Below, in pieces: positions 22,301 to 33,249 of a DNA stretch of 64,000 nt (positions are counted from its first letter, which is position 1; the number at the start of each line of letters is the position of its first letter). The notes below the pieces were generated by a model. That model saw only the letters and a list, made by a program, of their open reading frames with translations, was not told where the DNA came from and made no database searches. The stretch comes from Galeruca laticollis (Eukaryota; Arthropoda; Insecta; Coleoptera; Chrysomelidae): positions 52,849,813-52,913,812 of the forward strand of contig OY998176.1 in assembly GCA_963921935.1 (NCBI GenBank), given 5' to 3'. Made by a program: the position numbers and the translations under genes.

Positions 22301-23330
22301 ATGTATTTTTTTTACGTTATAAAAAATACTTACATCACAATGTTTTGTCAATTGGTTTCTAATTAAGTGTCCTTTGAAATAGTTAAAGAAAATTTGAAAA
22401 AAATTTGGGGCTTCGAGTTCAAAACGAACGAAGCGCATCGGCGCTCAATCGTAATCTTTATGAATTTTTTTGACGTTATAAAAAATACTTACATCACAAT
22501 GTTTTGTCAATTAGTTTCTAATTAAGTGTCCTTTGAAATAGTTAAAGAAAATTTGAAAAAAATTTGGGGCTTCGAGTTCAAAACGAACGAAGCGCATCGG
22601 CGCTCAATCGTAATCTTTATGAATTTTTTTGACGTTATAAAAAATACTTACATCACAATGTTTTGTCAATTAGTTTCTAATTAAGTGTCCTTTGGAATAG
22701 TCAAAGAAAATTTGAAAAAAATTTGGGTCTTCGAGTTCAAACGAACGATGCGCATCGGAGCTCAATCGTAATCTTTATGTATTTTTTTTACGTTATAAAA
22801 AATACTTACATCACAATGTTTTGTCAATTGGTTTCTAATTAAGTGTCCTTTGAAATAGTTAAAGAAAATTTGAAAAAAATTTGGGGCTTCGAGTTCAAAA
22901 CGAACGAAGCGCATCGGCGCTCAATCGTAATCTTTATGAATTTTTTTGACGTTATAAAAAATACTTACATCACAATGTTTTGTCAATTAGTTTCTAATTA
23001 AGTGTCCTTTGGAATAGTCAAAGAAAATATGAAAAAAATTTGGGTTTTCGAGTTCAAACGAACGATGCGAATCGGAGCTCAATCGTAATCTTTATGTATT
23101 TTTTTACGTTATAAAAAATACTTACATCACAATGTTTTGTCAATTGGTTTCTAATAAGTGTCCTTTGAAATAGTCAAAGAAAATTTGAAAAAAATTTGGG
23201 TCTTCGAGTTCAAACGAACGATGCGCATCGGCGCTCAATCGTAATCTTTATGAATTTTTTTTACGTTATAAAAAATACTTACATCACAATGTTTTGTCAA
23301 TTGGTTTCTAATTAGATGTTCTTTGTAATT
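19380..23330 (+). repeat. ~158-bp satellite array, about 25 units
   Basis: About 25 tandem units, marked by GTGTCCTTTGAAATAG roughly every 150-160 bp from 19420 to 23158. A unit runs through TACATCACAATGTTTTGTCA, TTGGGGCTTCGAG, GCGCATCGGCGCTCAATCG and a T-run ending GACGTTATAAAAAATAC. Several unit variants alternate (GATGTGCATCGACG, GAAGCGCATCGGCG and GATGCGCATCGGAG types). A stretch starting near 20150 is repeated almost exactly from near 21545, giving a higher-order duplication of 1.24-1.4 kb. It lies in an intron of both host genes and is not coding. Confidence 0.92.
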
Positions 23331-23399
23331 GTTGAATAGTTTTTTTTTATTTTTGGGTCTTCGATTCAGAATCGTGAAATATGTACAGGAACAATTTTT

Positions 23400-24075
23400 G
23401 AAAACTATTTACTTAATCTCTAATTGTTGGTAGTAAAATTATGTAGCCTATTAAAACGTCAGTATATGTTTCCTATATTAACATTTTTTTTATAAAAGTA
23501 CAGTTTATTTTTTTAAAAAATATTCGTGTTTGGTAAAAAAAAATCCGTGGCTAACTTCACACGGGTGAAAATACGATGGTTGTGACGGGGTTGAAATTAT
23601 TTATGAGCATCAGAAAATGTAAATCAATGTTTTTAGGAGTTTTTTGAAAGGTTTTGAAGTGGTGTGAGACCGGTATTTTACATAAAAGTAGGTGTTAGGG
23701 GTGAATGCAATGGTTGTAACCGGGTTGAAATTCTTTGTGTGCATTATACAAAGGAAATAAATTTTTCTTAGACTATTTTGGAAGGTTTTAAAGTGGTTTA
23801 AGACAAGAATTTATTGTGAGGGTTGGTATTAGAGCATCAGAAAAAGTAAATAAATTTTTTAAACAATTTTTTGGAAGGCGTTAAAGGAATTTATCTTGAG
23901 AGTGGGTGTTAGGAGTGAATGTAATAGCTGCAACCACATTTAAAATCTTTATGAGTAACAGAAGAAGTGAATAATTTAAAGAATTTATGGGAAGGTGTTA
24001 AAGTGGTGTAAGAAAGGAATTTCTCCGGAGAGGGGTGTTAGGGGTGAATGAGATCGCTGCAAATGGCGAGAAGTT
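23400..24075 (+). repeat. degenerate tandem repeat flanking the satellite
   Basis: Three to four irregular units carry GGTGTTAGGGGTGAATG (near 23690, 23907 and 24034), GTTGAAATTCTTTATGAG and a TGGAAGGTGTTAAAGTGGTG form. A piece of the same kind (AAGTGGTGTGAGGGAGGTAT) lies just before the satellite at about 19350, suggesting the satellite grew inside this repeat. Confidence 0.6.
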
Positions 24076-24234
24076 GGATAATTCTAATAATGCTGAACAA
24101 TTTCAACATTATCAGAAAATATGTTCCTGCATCTTGTTCAGTAAATGGTAAGATTTGAATAAAGATAGTATGGGTGACTATGCCAAGGGTTGGATGTGTT
24201 ATTATCGAGGGGCAAACAGCTCCCATAAAAGTGT

Positions 24235-24500
24235 ACACCATATTTAAAATATTTGATACTTGTAAGTAACCAAAATATTTGAAAGTATTTAAAGTAAGTA
24301 AAAAGTAATGAAGAATAATTATTAAACTATTTAAAAAGTAATTGGAATACTTACGAATAATTAAAATATATTTAAGATACTTGGAAGGAATTGAGAAGTA
24401 TTTAAATATATTTAAAGTAATTAAAAGATAGTTAAATATTTGCAAAACAAAATTAAATTGTATTTAAAGATAATTAAAGTAATAAAAATATTTAAAATAT
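24235..24500. repeat. AT-rich degenerate minisatellite
   Basis: Short units of the form AAAGTATTTAAA/AAGTAATTAAAA are repeated many times. The same composition and unit recur at 28290-28560, and both blocks lie next to GTGTACACCATATTTA. Confidence 0.6.
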
Positions 24501-25189
24501 GAATAGCGTAGATAAAAAATATTTTCCACCAATAACAACCTAGTGGAATCACCAATATTCAAGCAATGCCTCTAATGAGAGGTAACAATTTTTTTAACCC
24601 AGTTAAATAATGAGACTATTTTACCCAGGTAAATAACTCTGTAAAAAATGATAAATGTTCAAACATTCAATGAAACAAGCAGAAACATTTATCACCAATA
24701 AGGTAATTGTAAGTCATAAACTAAATAAAATGCCTTTACATTAACTTCAGGTGATTGAAAATATTAGAGTTACACAAGAATACTTAATTCAAATTGAAAT
24801 TGAATTGAATAATTATTTATAAAATTGTGTCATATCATTTGCAAACTGTCAAAGATCGTTAAAATGGCTAGCACTTTTCTGCTTCATAATTTAAGGTATA
24901 TGTACTCATCGGTAACAACTAACGTTCAATGTTCTGCAGTCATATGCTTCATGCATTTGAAAAAATACAACATATGAAACAGAAGGTATGGTGTATTCTA
25001 AAAATAATCAATAACAAAAAATACAAATGGAACTCAAACAAAACAGTCTTCTCAGATAAAACAGATTCATAAACAATTTTTACTTTGTTGTTTTGTTCAC
25101 AAACGATTTTCGGCCTCCAACTCTTTGGAGCCTGTTTTTTTTAATTTAATGCTTTTACTTTTATTGATTATCTCTATATAGCACTCTGT
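24501..25189. other. AT-rich spacer
   Basis: No gene recognised. Near 25090-25120 there is ACGATTTTCGGCCTCCAAC with TTTGGAGCC, a hairpin-like motif similar to other repeat tails here. Confidence 0.3.
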
Positions 25190-25700
25190 TTTCTTCACAC
25201 ACTCTTTTACCAGTTTTTCCATCATAGTCATCTATTCAGTACTTCAAAATGTTTGAAATTATTAGCTGTTTCAAATGAACAAACACACAAAATGCAGCTG
25301 CATTTGGTTGTGCTATTATTATATATACATATTTGCATTTTTTATAATATTCAAATATTTCATGAATCTTCTTAGCATTGGTAGGGAATCTCACAATATT
25401 ATTGTTCCTGGCATCATACTGGATCTTCCCTAAATTAAAATATTTCAGTAACTGAAAAAGAAACTGAATAGGTAGTTACTAACTTGTTATCGCAGTTGCA
25501 TCTTCACTTATCCAAACTCTCAGAGAGTAGTTTTGTATTAGAAGATATATATTCAAATCTTCGAACCTCATTTTACCTTCATTTATGCCGAAGTCATTAG
25601 GTCTTTCTTTACTGTTGAACTGTAAGGTAAGCTTTCTTTCATACTGCTATAGAGAGTTTCATATAGTAAGCAACCACCAGTTAAATACAGATATTTTGAA
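25190..25700 (-). pseudogene. degenerate TE-type coding fragment (ISEDAT family)
   Basis: The - strand from about 25690 reads LYLTGGCLLYETLYSSMKES. After a frame change it reads INEGKMRFEDLNIYLL and YSLRVWISEDATAIT, then across a possible 60-bp intron KIQYDARNNNIVRFPTN, YVYIIIAQPNAAAFCVF, ending at a stop near 25248. I recognise this pattern (strand of LRVWISEDAT, later YDxxxNxIVGF and YxxxAQP) from repetitive insect and cnidarian ORFs of transposon origin, but I cannot name the family with certainty. Frameshifts and a stop show the copy is dead. Confidence 0.45.
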
Positions 25701-26244
25701 AATAATTTAATTTTTTCATTGTATCTCTTTCCTTAATTCTTATTTTTTTCGGCGACTGTTATCATGTGTTCGAGTACCTTGGAATTACTCATGTTAAGAT
25801 TAGTATTGAAGGTTCTGAACACATTCCATCAATTCAGTTTAAAAGAGGCTCTTTTGATTTTCAGAATTTATTGAAGAAGACTTCTTCTTCTACACCTTTA
25901 TGGTTTACTACATTTCGTGGTTTTCTATTTACTTGTTTTATGTTCAATATTCTGATAAACTGGAGACAAACATTCCGAATTGGTTAAACAGAGATCGCCA
26001 GAAGCCTTCTTTTCACTGCTTAACAAACATTTGAAGTAGACTTGTTAGTCCCTATGTTGGTGTTGGATAGTGTAGATGAGGTGTTACATCGTTCACTAAA
26101 GTTAATGTTTGCACTTCATTTCCAGAAGAAATCTTCCGTTCTTTCATGAATTGTCTAACATGTTACGTTGAAACTTCCCAGTTTTTACAGGAGCCCCTCG
26201 CAAATAGAAGTAGGGCGAATAGAAAACAATGAACACGAAATAGA

Positions 26245-27065
26245 GCAAGAATTAGAAATAAAAGTAATAAAATACCTCTAAAAAATAATGGAGCGCCGAG
26301 GAAAAACCGAATTCTAGCAGAGGTGTTAAAAATAGGTGGTGAAGAACTGCACTGAATACCAAAACAATGGAATGAAGCTATTATTTGCCCAATATTAAAA
26401 AAAAAGGAAATAAAACCGTATGTGAAAACTACAGAGGAATTGCCTTACTCCAGTTAACTTATAAAATACTGGCGACGATAATACGTGCAAGACTCAAGAA
26501 TTTGATAGAGTCAGTAGTTGGAGAATATCAGGGAAGCTTCTGAACAGGAAAGTCGACTGCCGATCAAGTATTTAAGCTAAAGAGATGCAAAATAACAGTT
26601 ACGAACAGAACCTGAGCCTACATCTGCTTTTTATAGATTTCAAACAGGCATACGACTCCATCTGCAGACAGAAATTGAAAGAAGCTCTTAAGTTGGAAAT
26701 ACTGAACAAGTTGATACAACTAGTGATAATGACACTTGCAGAGACAAATAACAAGGTGTTAATTGAGGAGCGCCTTTCCGAACAATTCAAGACTCGCAGA
26801 GGTTTAAGACAAGACACCCACTTTCGACAGACTTGTTTAATTTAATCATGGAGATTATTATGAGAGAAAGTAAGATACAAACCAACTGATTGATCTTCCA
26901 CCACAAAGAGCAATGTATAGCATCGCATATGCAGATGACGTGGTATTCCTAGCAAGAAAAGATGTAGAAGAAATAGGAATTAGAAACCCGGAGAAAAAAG
27001 CAAGAAACCGAAAGGAATGGAAGAAAATAGTAACGAAAATTGAAACAAGGGATCTGTACAGACCA
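26245..27065 (+). pseudogene. non-LTR reverse transcriptase fragment, internally deleted
   Basis: The + strand reads, with frame changes, LKIGGEELH, then QWNEAIICPILKKK, TYKILATIIRARLK and QNLSLHLLFIDFKQAYDSIC. It goes on with LSEQFKTRRGLRQ and, near 26925, MYSIAYADDVVFLARKD (catalytic YADD), and it ends with NRKEWKKIVTKIETRDLYRP. Sequence between the YADD box and the C-terminus is missing, and the 5' endonuclease is absent. It belongs to the group whose reverse transcriptases carry the FIDFKQAYDS block (RTE/Jockey-like; clade not resolved). Confidence 0.7.
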
Positions 27066-28289
27066 TAAGCCAAGGGCATTCCTATCCCATTCTTCACAAA
27101 ATTTACCCTCTAAATGTTCTCCGTTCTCTTCGTACTTAACAGATCGGTAAACCCCATATATATATTTTTACCTACTACCAATATGCAATATCAAACATTA
27201 CAGTACTGATATGAGTTTCGTAATGAGGTACTTTATTCTTGACTTTATCGCACTATTGCGGCAAAGTATAAAAAAACATTTTTTTCCTATTCTGAATATC
27301 AGTTTTATGATTATAAAGGAAACAAGAATTGATGTATCATACATGAATACGTGAATATCAATAACTACGCTACAAATACAAAAAATACATATCTACACAT
27401 TTATTTCCATGATTGAAACTCATGTCAATAATATTCATCCAAATTGAAAAAGATGCTTCAAAGATGACAGTTCAAAATATGCATGACAACTGAGATCACA
27501 TTAATCAATGATTTGTATACGTACAACCCTTACTTGTTGCATGTTTCTAATATCAATTTCAGGAATATCATCTATCGTAAACTCATACAAAGATAATCGA
27601 TGAGTTAGCAAACTCGGCCATAGGCCTCGTTTGACAAATTTCCCATCTCGTATCATTCTTTACGACATTTATATTCTAGATATCTATTATCCCCCAATTA
27701 ATTTAAGAATGAACAATTATTAACGTTTTGTATTGATCATCAGTGTATCTCAAACGAGATTTTAAATATGTAATATTTTATATTCATTCGTAAACGAATT
27801 GAATTCGAACAATTCAAGAATAGGACCCGGAAGGTATTTTAAAAAAGTATCTTCCTGATATATTTTCCAAGATATCTTCAATTCCATGAATAATAAGGAT
27901 TAATACAGGGAGTTCCATAATCCAAAGTATTTTTAGGCTAGTAGGTATTGATCGAGGCAAAGTCCTATTAGGCTAATCTCAAAAAAATGATCTTATAACG
28001 TCGTTTGATTAAATTTCCCCAAAAACTCGAGCAAAAATATCTAAATACAGTCCTACCCAAAGTGAATTTGTTCAAAGCGGCTGTGAAACTTTTGCATTGT
28101 GATATTTTCGCGTCAGTGCACTTTAAACTTTAAAAAACATGAACCTATCACGAAAGCTTTACAGCCATCTGTCTACACGGCAAACATCGTTCGAGATTCT
28201 CCGGTGCCCATCAGCATTCACTTCCACGAATTAATTCCGATATTGGTCTAGTCTCTCCTATAGTACGAACTCAACAATTTTATCTGGTT
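27066..28289. other. intronic AT-rich stretch, nothing recognised
   Basis: No coding frame with family similarity, no tandem repeat and no RNA gene seen on either strand. Confidence 0.35.
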
Positions 28290-28565
28290 CTTGAAAAGTA
28301 TTCAAAGTACTGAAGAAATAACTAATATAATGAAAAAGTAATTAATATAATTTGAACATAATTAAAATACTTGAAAAATAATTAAAACACTTAAAAAGTA
28401 TTTAAAATACTGAAGATGTATTTAAAATAATAAAGAAGTATTTAAAATATTGAAAAAGTAATTAAAATACTTAAAAAGTACTCTGGTACTGAAAAGACTA
28501 GAAAATTAATTAAAAGGGAATTCAGATAATTAAAGAACTTACAAATGTAATTAAGTATTTAAAAA
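28290..28565. repeat. AT-rich degenerate minisatellite, second block
   Basis: Repeats of AAGTATTTAAAATACTGAAG/AAAAAGTAATTAAAAT type, the same as at 24235-24500. Confidence 0.6.
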
Positions 28566-29668
28566 TTCATAGTGTACACCATATTTATAGAGTTGTTTGT
28601 TCCTCGGTTATTATCATCTTTAGAATCCCTCGCTGACAACTATACGTTATTTTCTAAGCTACATGGCCTGTTCCAAATTCTAGATATTTTTTGTTTGGAT
28701 CATTGAACGTTCGAAACTCATTTCAAAACTTCAAATACATTTATTATAATGATTTATGTTTATTTTTCAAATATATTTCGTTTTTATATGTTAGCCAAAA
28801 AAGGCAAAATGCCTTAATCCTTTACTATGTATTACTTATTCTAAACGATTTATTTTATATTTTAAAGAGTAAAATGTTTTTTTTTATTTTCTATTTTTGT
28901 CAACATTCAGTAACAAAAAACACCAATTGTTTAGCAACTCTGATGGTAGTCAATGGCACAGTAGGAGTCATTTTTTACATTGTTTTTCATTTAACACAGT
29001 TAGCACCATGCTCTATTTGGACATTCTCTACCTGGGACCACAGATTCGAAATGTGTTTTATGCAACCTCCCAATTTGCCTCTAATTCTTTCAGAAGCATC
29101 TAGCAACTTTTTCTTTTGAATAAGCTACATTTTTATTTTATTTTTTTAGTTGAATTTGGTTGGAATTACTTGTTCAGTTTCTTTGTTGTTGTTTCTATAT
29201 AAGAATATAATTTGATTTATTTTTCCTTTGAATAAGTTAAACTTATATTTTGTTGTTGTTGAATTCAATTGGAATTAATTGTTCAGTTTATTGTGGTTTT
29301 CAATATAAGAATATAGTTTCATTTATGTTTGTACAATATGTCAATTTAATTTCATTTATTTTTTTAATAGAATATGTAAAATTACCAAAATATGTAAAAA
29401 AAATTAGTCATCAAAATCTCACCCGGTATACTAATTCTGCCCAGTCCAATGCAAGTTTTGTTATCTCCTGGGACCACTAAATATGTCAGCTTATGTGAAA
29501 TTAATATAAGAGATGCTCACCGGTCAGCATGGTGGCTTGAAATAAACAAATGCCCACAGGTGGACTTGTGGTTCAAACAGAAAGACCACATGGTGCTAAA
29601 TGTGTTAAGTACTTAGCCCCTGGACCATAGCACTAACTCAGAGATGGCAGGGAACATGTTAAAAGCAG
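28566..29668. other. AT-rich spacer, possibly piggyBac-related in its right part
   Basis: The longest frame (28691-29119, +) has no recognisable domain and T-rich codons. From about 29400 the sequence becomes less AT-rich and runs into a piggyBac-like MITE, so it may be a decayed element, but no transposase block is legible. Confidence 0.3.
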
Positions 29669-29875
29669 TTAACCCTCAACTACAGATGTGCAGTCTGAGA
29701 GGCAGCATGAAAAAGAAATACCTTAATTAGTCAAAAAAGGTAAAGCTCACAACGTCGTCACTAATGTATTCCTGACGTGATTGGTAGTTGACCGTTATAA
29801 GGAATATCTAAGACTTGAAACAGATCAGTTGCATGTGTCCAGACCCCTGAACCCCCCTCCGTAGTTAAGGGTTAA
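29669..29875. mobile_element. piggyBac-like MITE (199 bp between TTAA sites)
   Basis: TTAA at 29669-29672 and 29872-29875 flank a 199-bp segment. Its ends, CCCTCAACTACAGA and (reverse complement of the right end) CCCTTAACTACGGA, match in 12 of 14 positions. Exact TTAA flanks with a CCC start are the hallmark of piggyBac-type transposition. It lies about 100 bp downstream of exon 1 of the - strand ATP synthase gene, inside that gene's intron. Confidence 0.7.
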
Positions 29876-29979
29876 AACTCCAATTTTCGACTATAAATGT
29901 AGGTATAGTACTTTCAAAGTAGTCATAAGCAAACAATCAAATAGAATACTAAAATAATAATATATTTAATTGTATATAC

Positions 29980-30709
29980 CTTCTTTTAGATCATGAACTC
30001 TATTTTCTCTGTTCTTCTTCCACGCATTCTCATATTCGTCAATTTCTTTGTCCAAATATTTTGCTAAGGATGGTCCTAAGTAGTGAATAGAAGCCCACAC
30101 CATTATAGCCATAGACAATCCCCCATAGTAATTGTGTTCAAGCACATATATCTCTTTACTAACTAAATAGATTCCAGTCGTAAATAAGAATGTATAAAAT
30201 CCACATACGCCAGTTTTGGGATAAAAGAACGTAACCCATTCTTTTGGTACAAATCCCCAAATAACCGGACCTGGTTCTTGTCTCGTAAGAAATATTTTCT
30301 TGACAGAAGGTTCTTTTGGAGGTGGACCGTCGGCAGGAAGGTCAGCAATAGCATCTTTTAATTTACTTATAGTTTTATCCAATGGCTGGTTTCGTGATTC
30401 GTTTGGTTTTTGATCGTCTTCTACTGATAATTTAAATCCATCTGTTAACCCCAACACAAGTTTGTTTGAAGTTAATCGATCGCATTCTTTTGATAGTCTA
30501 CTAGTTACAGTTGCTTCTTTTTCTCTTTCAGTAATTCCAAAAGGTTCTTCATCACATTTGAAAAGTATGGATTCAAATTGTTTGTTTTTGTGTTTATCAA
30601 TATTTTTTACATTTTTACCATCACAGTACGATTTTGCAATAACTAAACGTACAGTTCGAATATTCTTCGAAATAATGTGCAAAGATTGTAAATATTTCGT
30701 TTGCAACAT
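29980..30709 (-). CDS. ATP synthase subunit b paralog, exon 1 (N-terminal part)
   Basis: The ATG is at 30709-30707, the frame is open for 243 codons plus one base, and a GTATAT donor follows at 29979. The N-terminus (MLQTKYLQSLHIISKNIRTV) is Arg/Lys-rich and amphipathic, as in mitochondrial targeting peptides. Residues about 33-140 are charged and without a known domain. The recognisable subunit b core starts at about residue 146: PGPVIWGFVPKEWVTFFYPK, then the membrane hairpin (TGVCGFYTFLFTTGIYLVSK and GLSMAIMVWASIHYLGPSL) and KYLDKEIDEYENAW. It joins exon 2 (15940-15450) in phase to give 406 residues, whereas the usual insect subunit b is about 240-250. The extra length is in this N-terminal region and in the C-terminal tail. 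Drosophila has a duplicated, male-biased subunit b gene; a similar role here is only inference. Confidence 0.85.
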
Positions 30710-30778
30710 ATTTTTATTTGACTGAAAAGATCAGTTGTTGATTGTTGATATTGCAGTTATCTGTGGATATGACTCGGC

Positions 30779-31949
30779 AAGGCCTGTTCTTTTTGCTGAA
30801 CTATATGCACCAATTCAAGATGTGTTCTTTCTAACACCAGTGTCACCTGCTCTTTTCATCAGTCCAAGTGAACTTAGTGCAACAATTTAATGTACTGCGT
30901 GCCCTATGTCTTGTTCAAGGTCTACCAGTGCAGTGCAGAGTCAATAATCGTGGACGGAGAAAAAAACCATGTACATAACTTAATATTTATCTAAAGACTC
31001 CAGAAGTTCTAAAAATCAGCTTACATTATACCGTGTCTAAACTGCGTCATATAGACCTTCTCATCACAAATTTTTGTACGCATGCGTGCAGTTCAGCCAT
31101 CTTTTTCGTACTGTTTTGTAAATAAGCATGTTAAAATACATATGAATAAATAGTTAAAATCGACAAACATTAAACAAATAATATTTATTAAAAAGAAATT
31201 GGTCGAAAATCAATATAATAAGTGTTTTAATTGAAATAATAAATTACTATACGACTGTAATTATATTATTATCTGTACGAAAAAATGATTTAAAGCCAAT
31301 TCATTAAATGTGTATTTTATAAATTTTCCTAGAACTTGCTTGCAGTATATAGTAGTAATACCTAGTTACGCGTAATCCTATGATTAAAAATGTAATATGT
31401 TCATACCAGACATTTTTTAAATTTTAATAATATTCATTATCAACCTAGATGACAATTATAGAGTTTCTACATGTGCTGACAATAAATTATCATGGTTAAT
31501 TAGGATCAAATTATTCAATAATGTTATTTACCTAATTTTATTTAGATAATAGATTGTATTGACACCTAACCCCGCAACTAGTACACCTATTTTGCCTTTT
31601 TACTAACGCCCATGAGACTTTAACCACATTTTCACGCGTTCTCAATTATGCGCTTCAAGTGATTTGTCAACAAATACAGCACAATCAATAATTTGTTATA
31701 ATGATAGATTTGGTTGTGGAGATAATATTGCATTCCCATCCATTATTACACAAAACAATACGAAACTTTTAAACTCCCTCTCTTTCAACATGGCGGCTGC
31801 GCTTGCGCTTGTCAGGTGATGAAAAGTACTTACTACATTATCGCGTTCTTTTCGTCCGCACAATATCCTTACACTGTACATGACTTGGAGTAATAATGTG
31901 AGGTACATGAACTAGTGCAGCATGTACAGCCAAAAAGAGCAGGCCTTCA
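30779..31949. mobile_element. ~1.2-kb element with imperfect inverted ends
   Basis: The left end AAGGCCTGTTCTTTTTGCTG and the reverse complement of the right end (GAAGGCCTGCTCTTTTTGGC and onward to TGCACTAGTTC) match over about 40 bp at roughly 70%. Its internal segment 31540-31850 matches, in reverse orientation, 58380-58675. No intact transposase frame is present. It lies directly upstream of the ATP synthase exon 1 start, so it could influence that promoter. Confidence 0.45.
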
Positions 31950-32639
31950 AACTAATTACACACTGCTGCCAGCAATAAAAAAAATATCTTTTAAGCTATT
32001 TGTAAAATACAGTATAATAAAAAACTGAAAACAATTGTTCGAAGTACTGCCATAAATTTAAATTGACATTATTTCACTTTGTTTCATTGAAAAAATTTCA
32101 ATTTTATAATTAATAATTTGTGTACAAGTTTTTATATTTCGTTGGCCACACTGCCGCCTCGTAATTTGACAAATGAGGCATGTTTTTTTATTCACCGGTA
32201 GATCCACCAATCCACCAACTACGTTTTTGTGCCTAGTATTTTATCCTCGGAACTATCGGATGAACTGCTACTTCGAGATCTGGAGGCTAAAATAACTATA
32301 ACACTTTTTAAAGTATTTTCAATCATTTCGGTAATTTTAGCTAATAACAACAATCAACTTAGATATCGATTTTCAGTTGTCAGATATAATGACACAGCAT
32401 AATTAGGCTTTGATAATAGGTGCGTTCTTTTTGACTGAGATCTCAGTTAATCTCAGCTCACATCAGTAATGTGAGCGTTCTTTTTGTTTCACTCACTTTA
32501 AGTGAGCCGAGATTTTTCCTCCCCCTTCACCGATGCTGAATGTGTTGTAGGGGGGTATCAGCTAGAATTCCAGTTCATTGGTTGTGTAGTATAAATACAC
32601 CATAAACATTATATGAATAGACCAAGCTAGTAATGAGAC
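31950..32639. other. spacer, no gene
   Basis: No coding frame. Around 32420-32520 GCGTTCTTTTTG occurs twice with palindromic CTCAGTTAATCTCAGCTCAC between, resembling fragments of a small inverted-repeat element. Confidence 0.3.
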
Positions 32640-32960
32640 ACAACCAGTCATTCATACATTTCTGTTCCCATTACAACTTTTCAAGCACTGGACTTCTTGC
32701 TTCGGACAAATTCTATCTGAGGACGATGTCCATATTTAATTTTAATTTTAATTGTACATTAATTTAATAATTTCCAATGACTTCTCTTAACGGTGACTAA
32801 TTTTAAGTATGATTGGAAGTTTCCATAATTATGTAAATTTTCCTAACAATTTAAAAAAGAAAATTCCTACAGTATATTTCCCATATGTATCTACTGGCAC
32901 ATCTTGGATTCTACTGGATGCCATGGATATGTGACAGCTTTCCTTTCGGCGGCGTAGATA
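32640..32960. repeat. dispersed repeat, copy B (inverted relative to 7640-7960)
   Basis: The reverse complement of 32810-32960 matches 7790-7940, including GGAAAGCTGTCACATATCC and GGAAAATTTACA. The remaining 32961-33249 shows no gene. Confidence 0.5.
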
Positions 32961-33249
32961 ATTTTTTTTCTTGGGAGGGGATAAAGGCTATTTGGTTTAG
33001 GTAATAACAAAATCATATTGTAGAAAGCCATAAATAACATATATTAGAATTAGAAACCACACTAAACTTCTTTGGACAAACAAATCAAACCGCCTCGCGC
33101 ATAGTGATTATAAAATTTAATTAAAAAATATTATAATTCATCATTAATTTCTTATTTTGGGCGGGGGAGTAATTACCCTCATTACCTTCCCTCCATATCG
33201 CTGCCCTTGTTTTCTTTTATAAAACTTTTCATGTAAATAATATTTACAT

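Noticed and set aside
24038..24445. 135-residue - strand frame
   Set aside because: It runs through the AT-rich minisatellite and gives a low-complexity Ile/Leu/Tyr-rich peptide.
28691..29119. 142-residue + strand frame
   Set aside because: T-rich codons, no recognisable domain and no splice or promoter context; a chance opening in AT-rich DNA is more likely.
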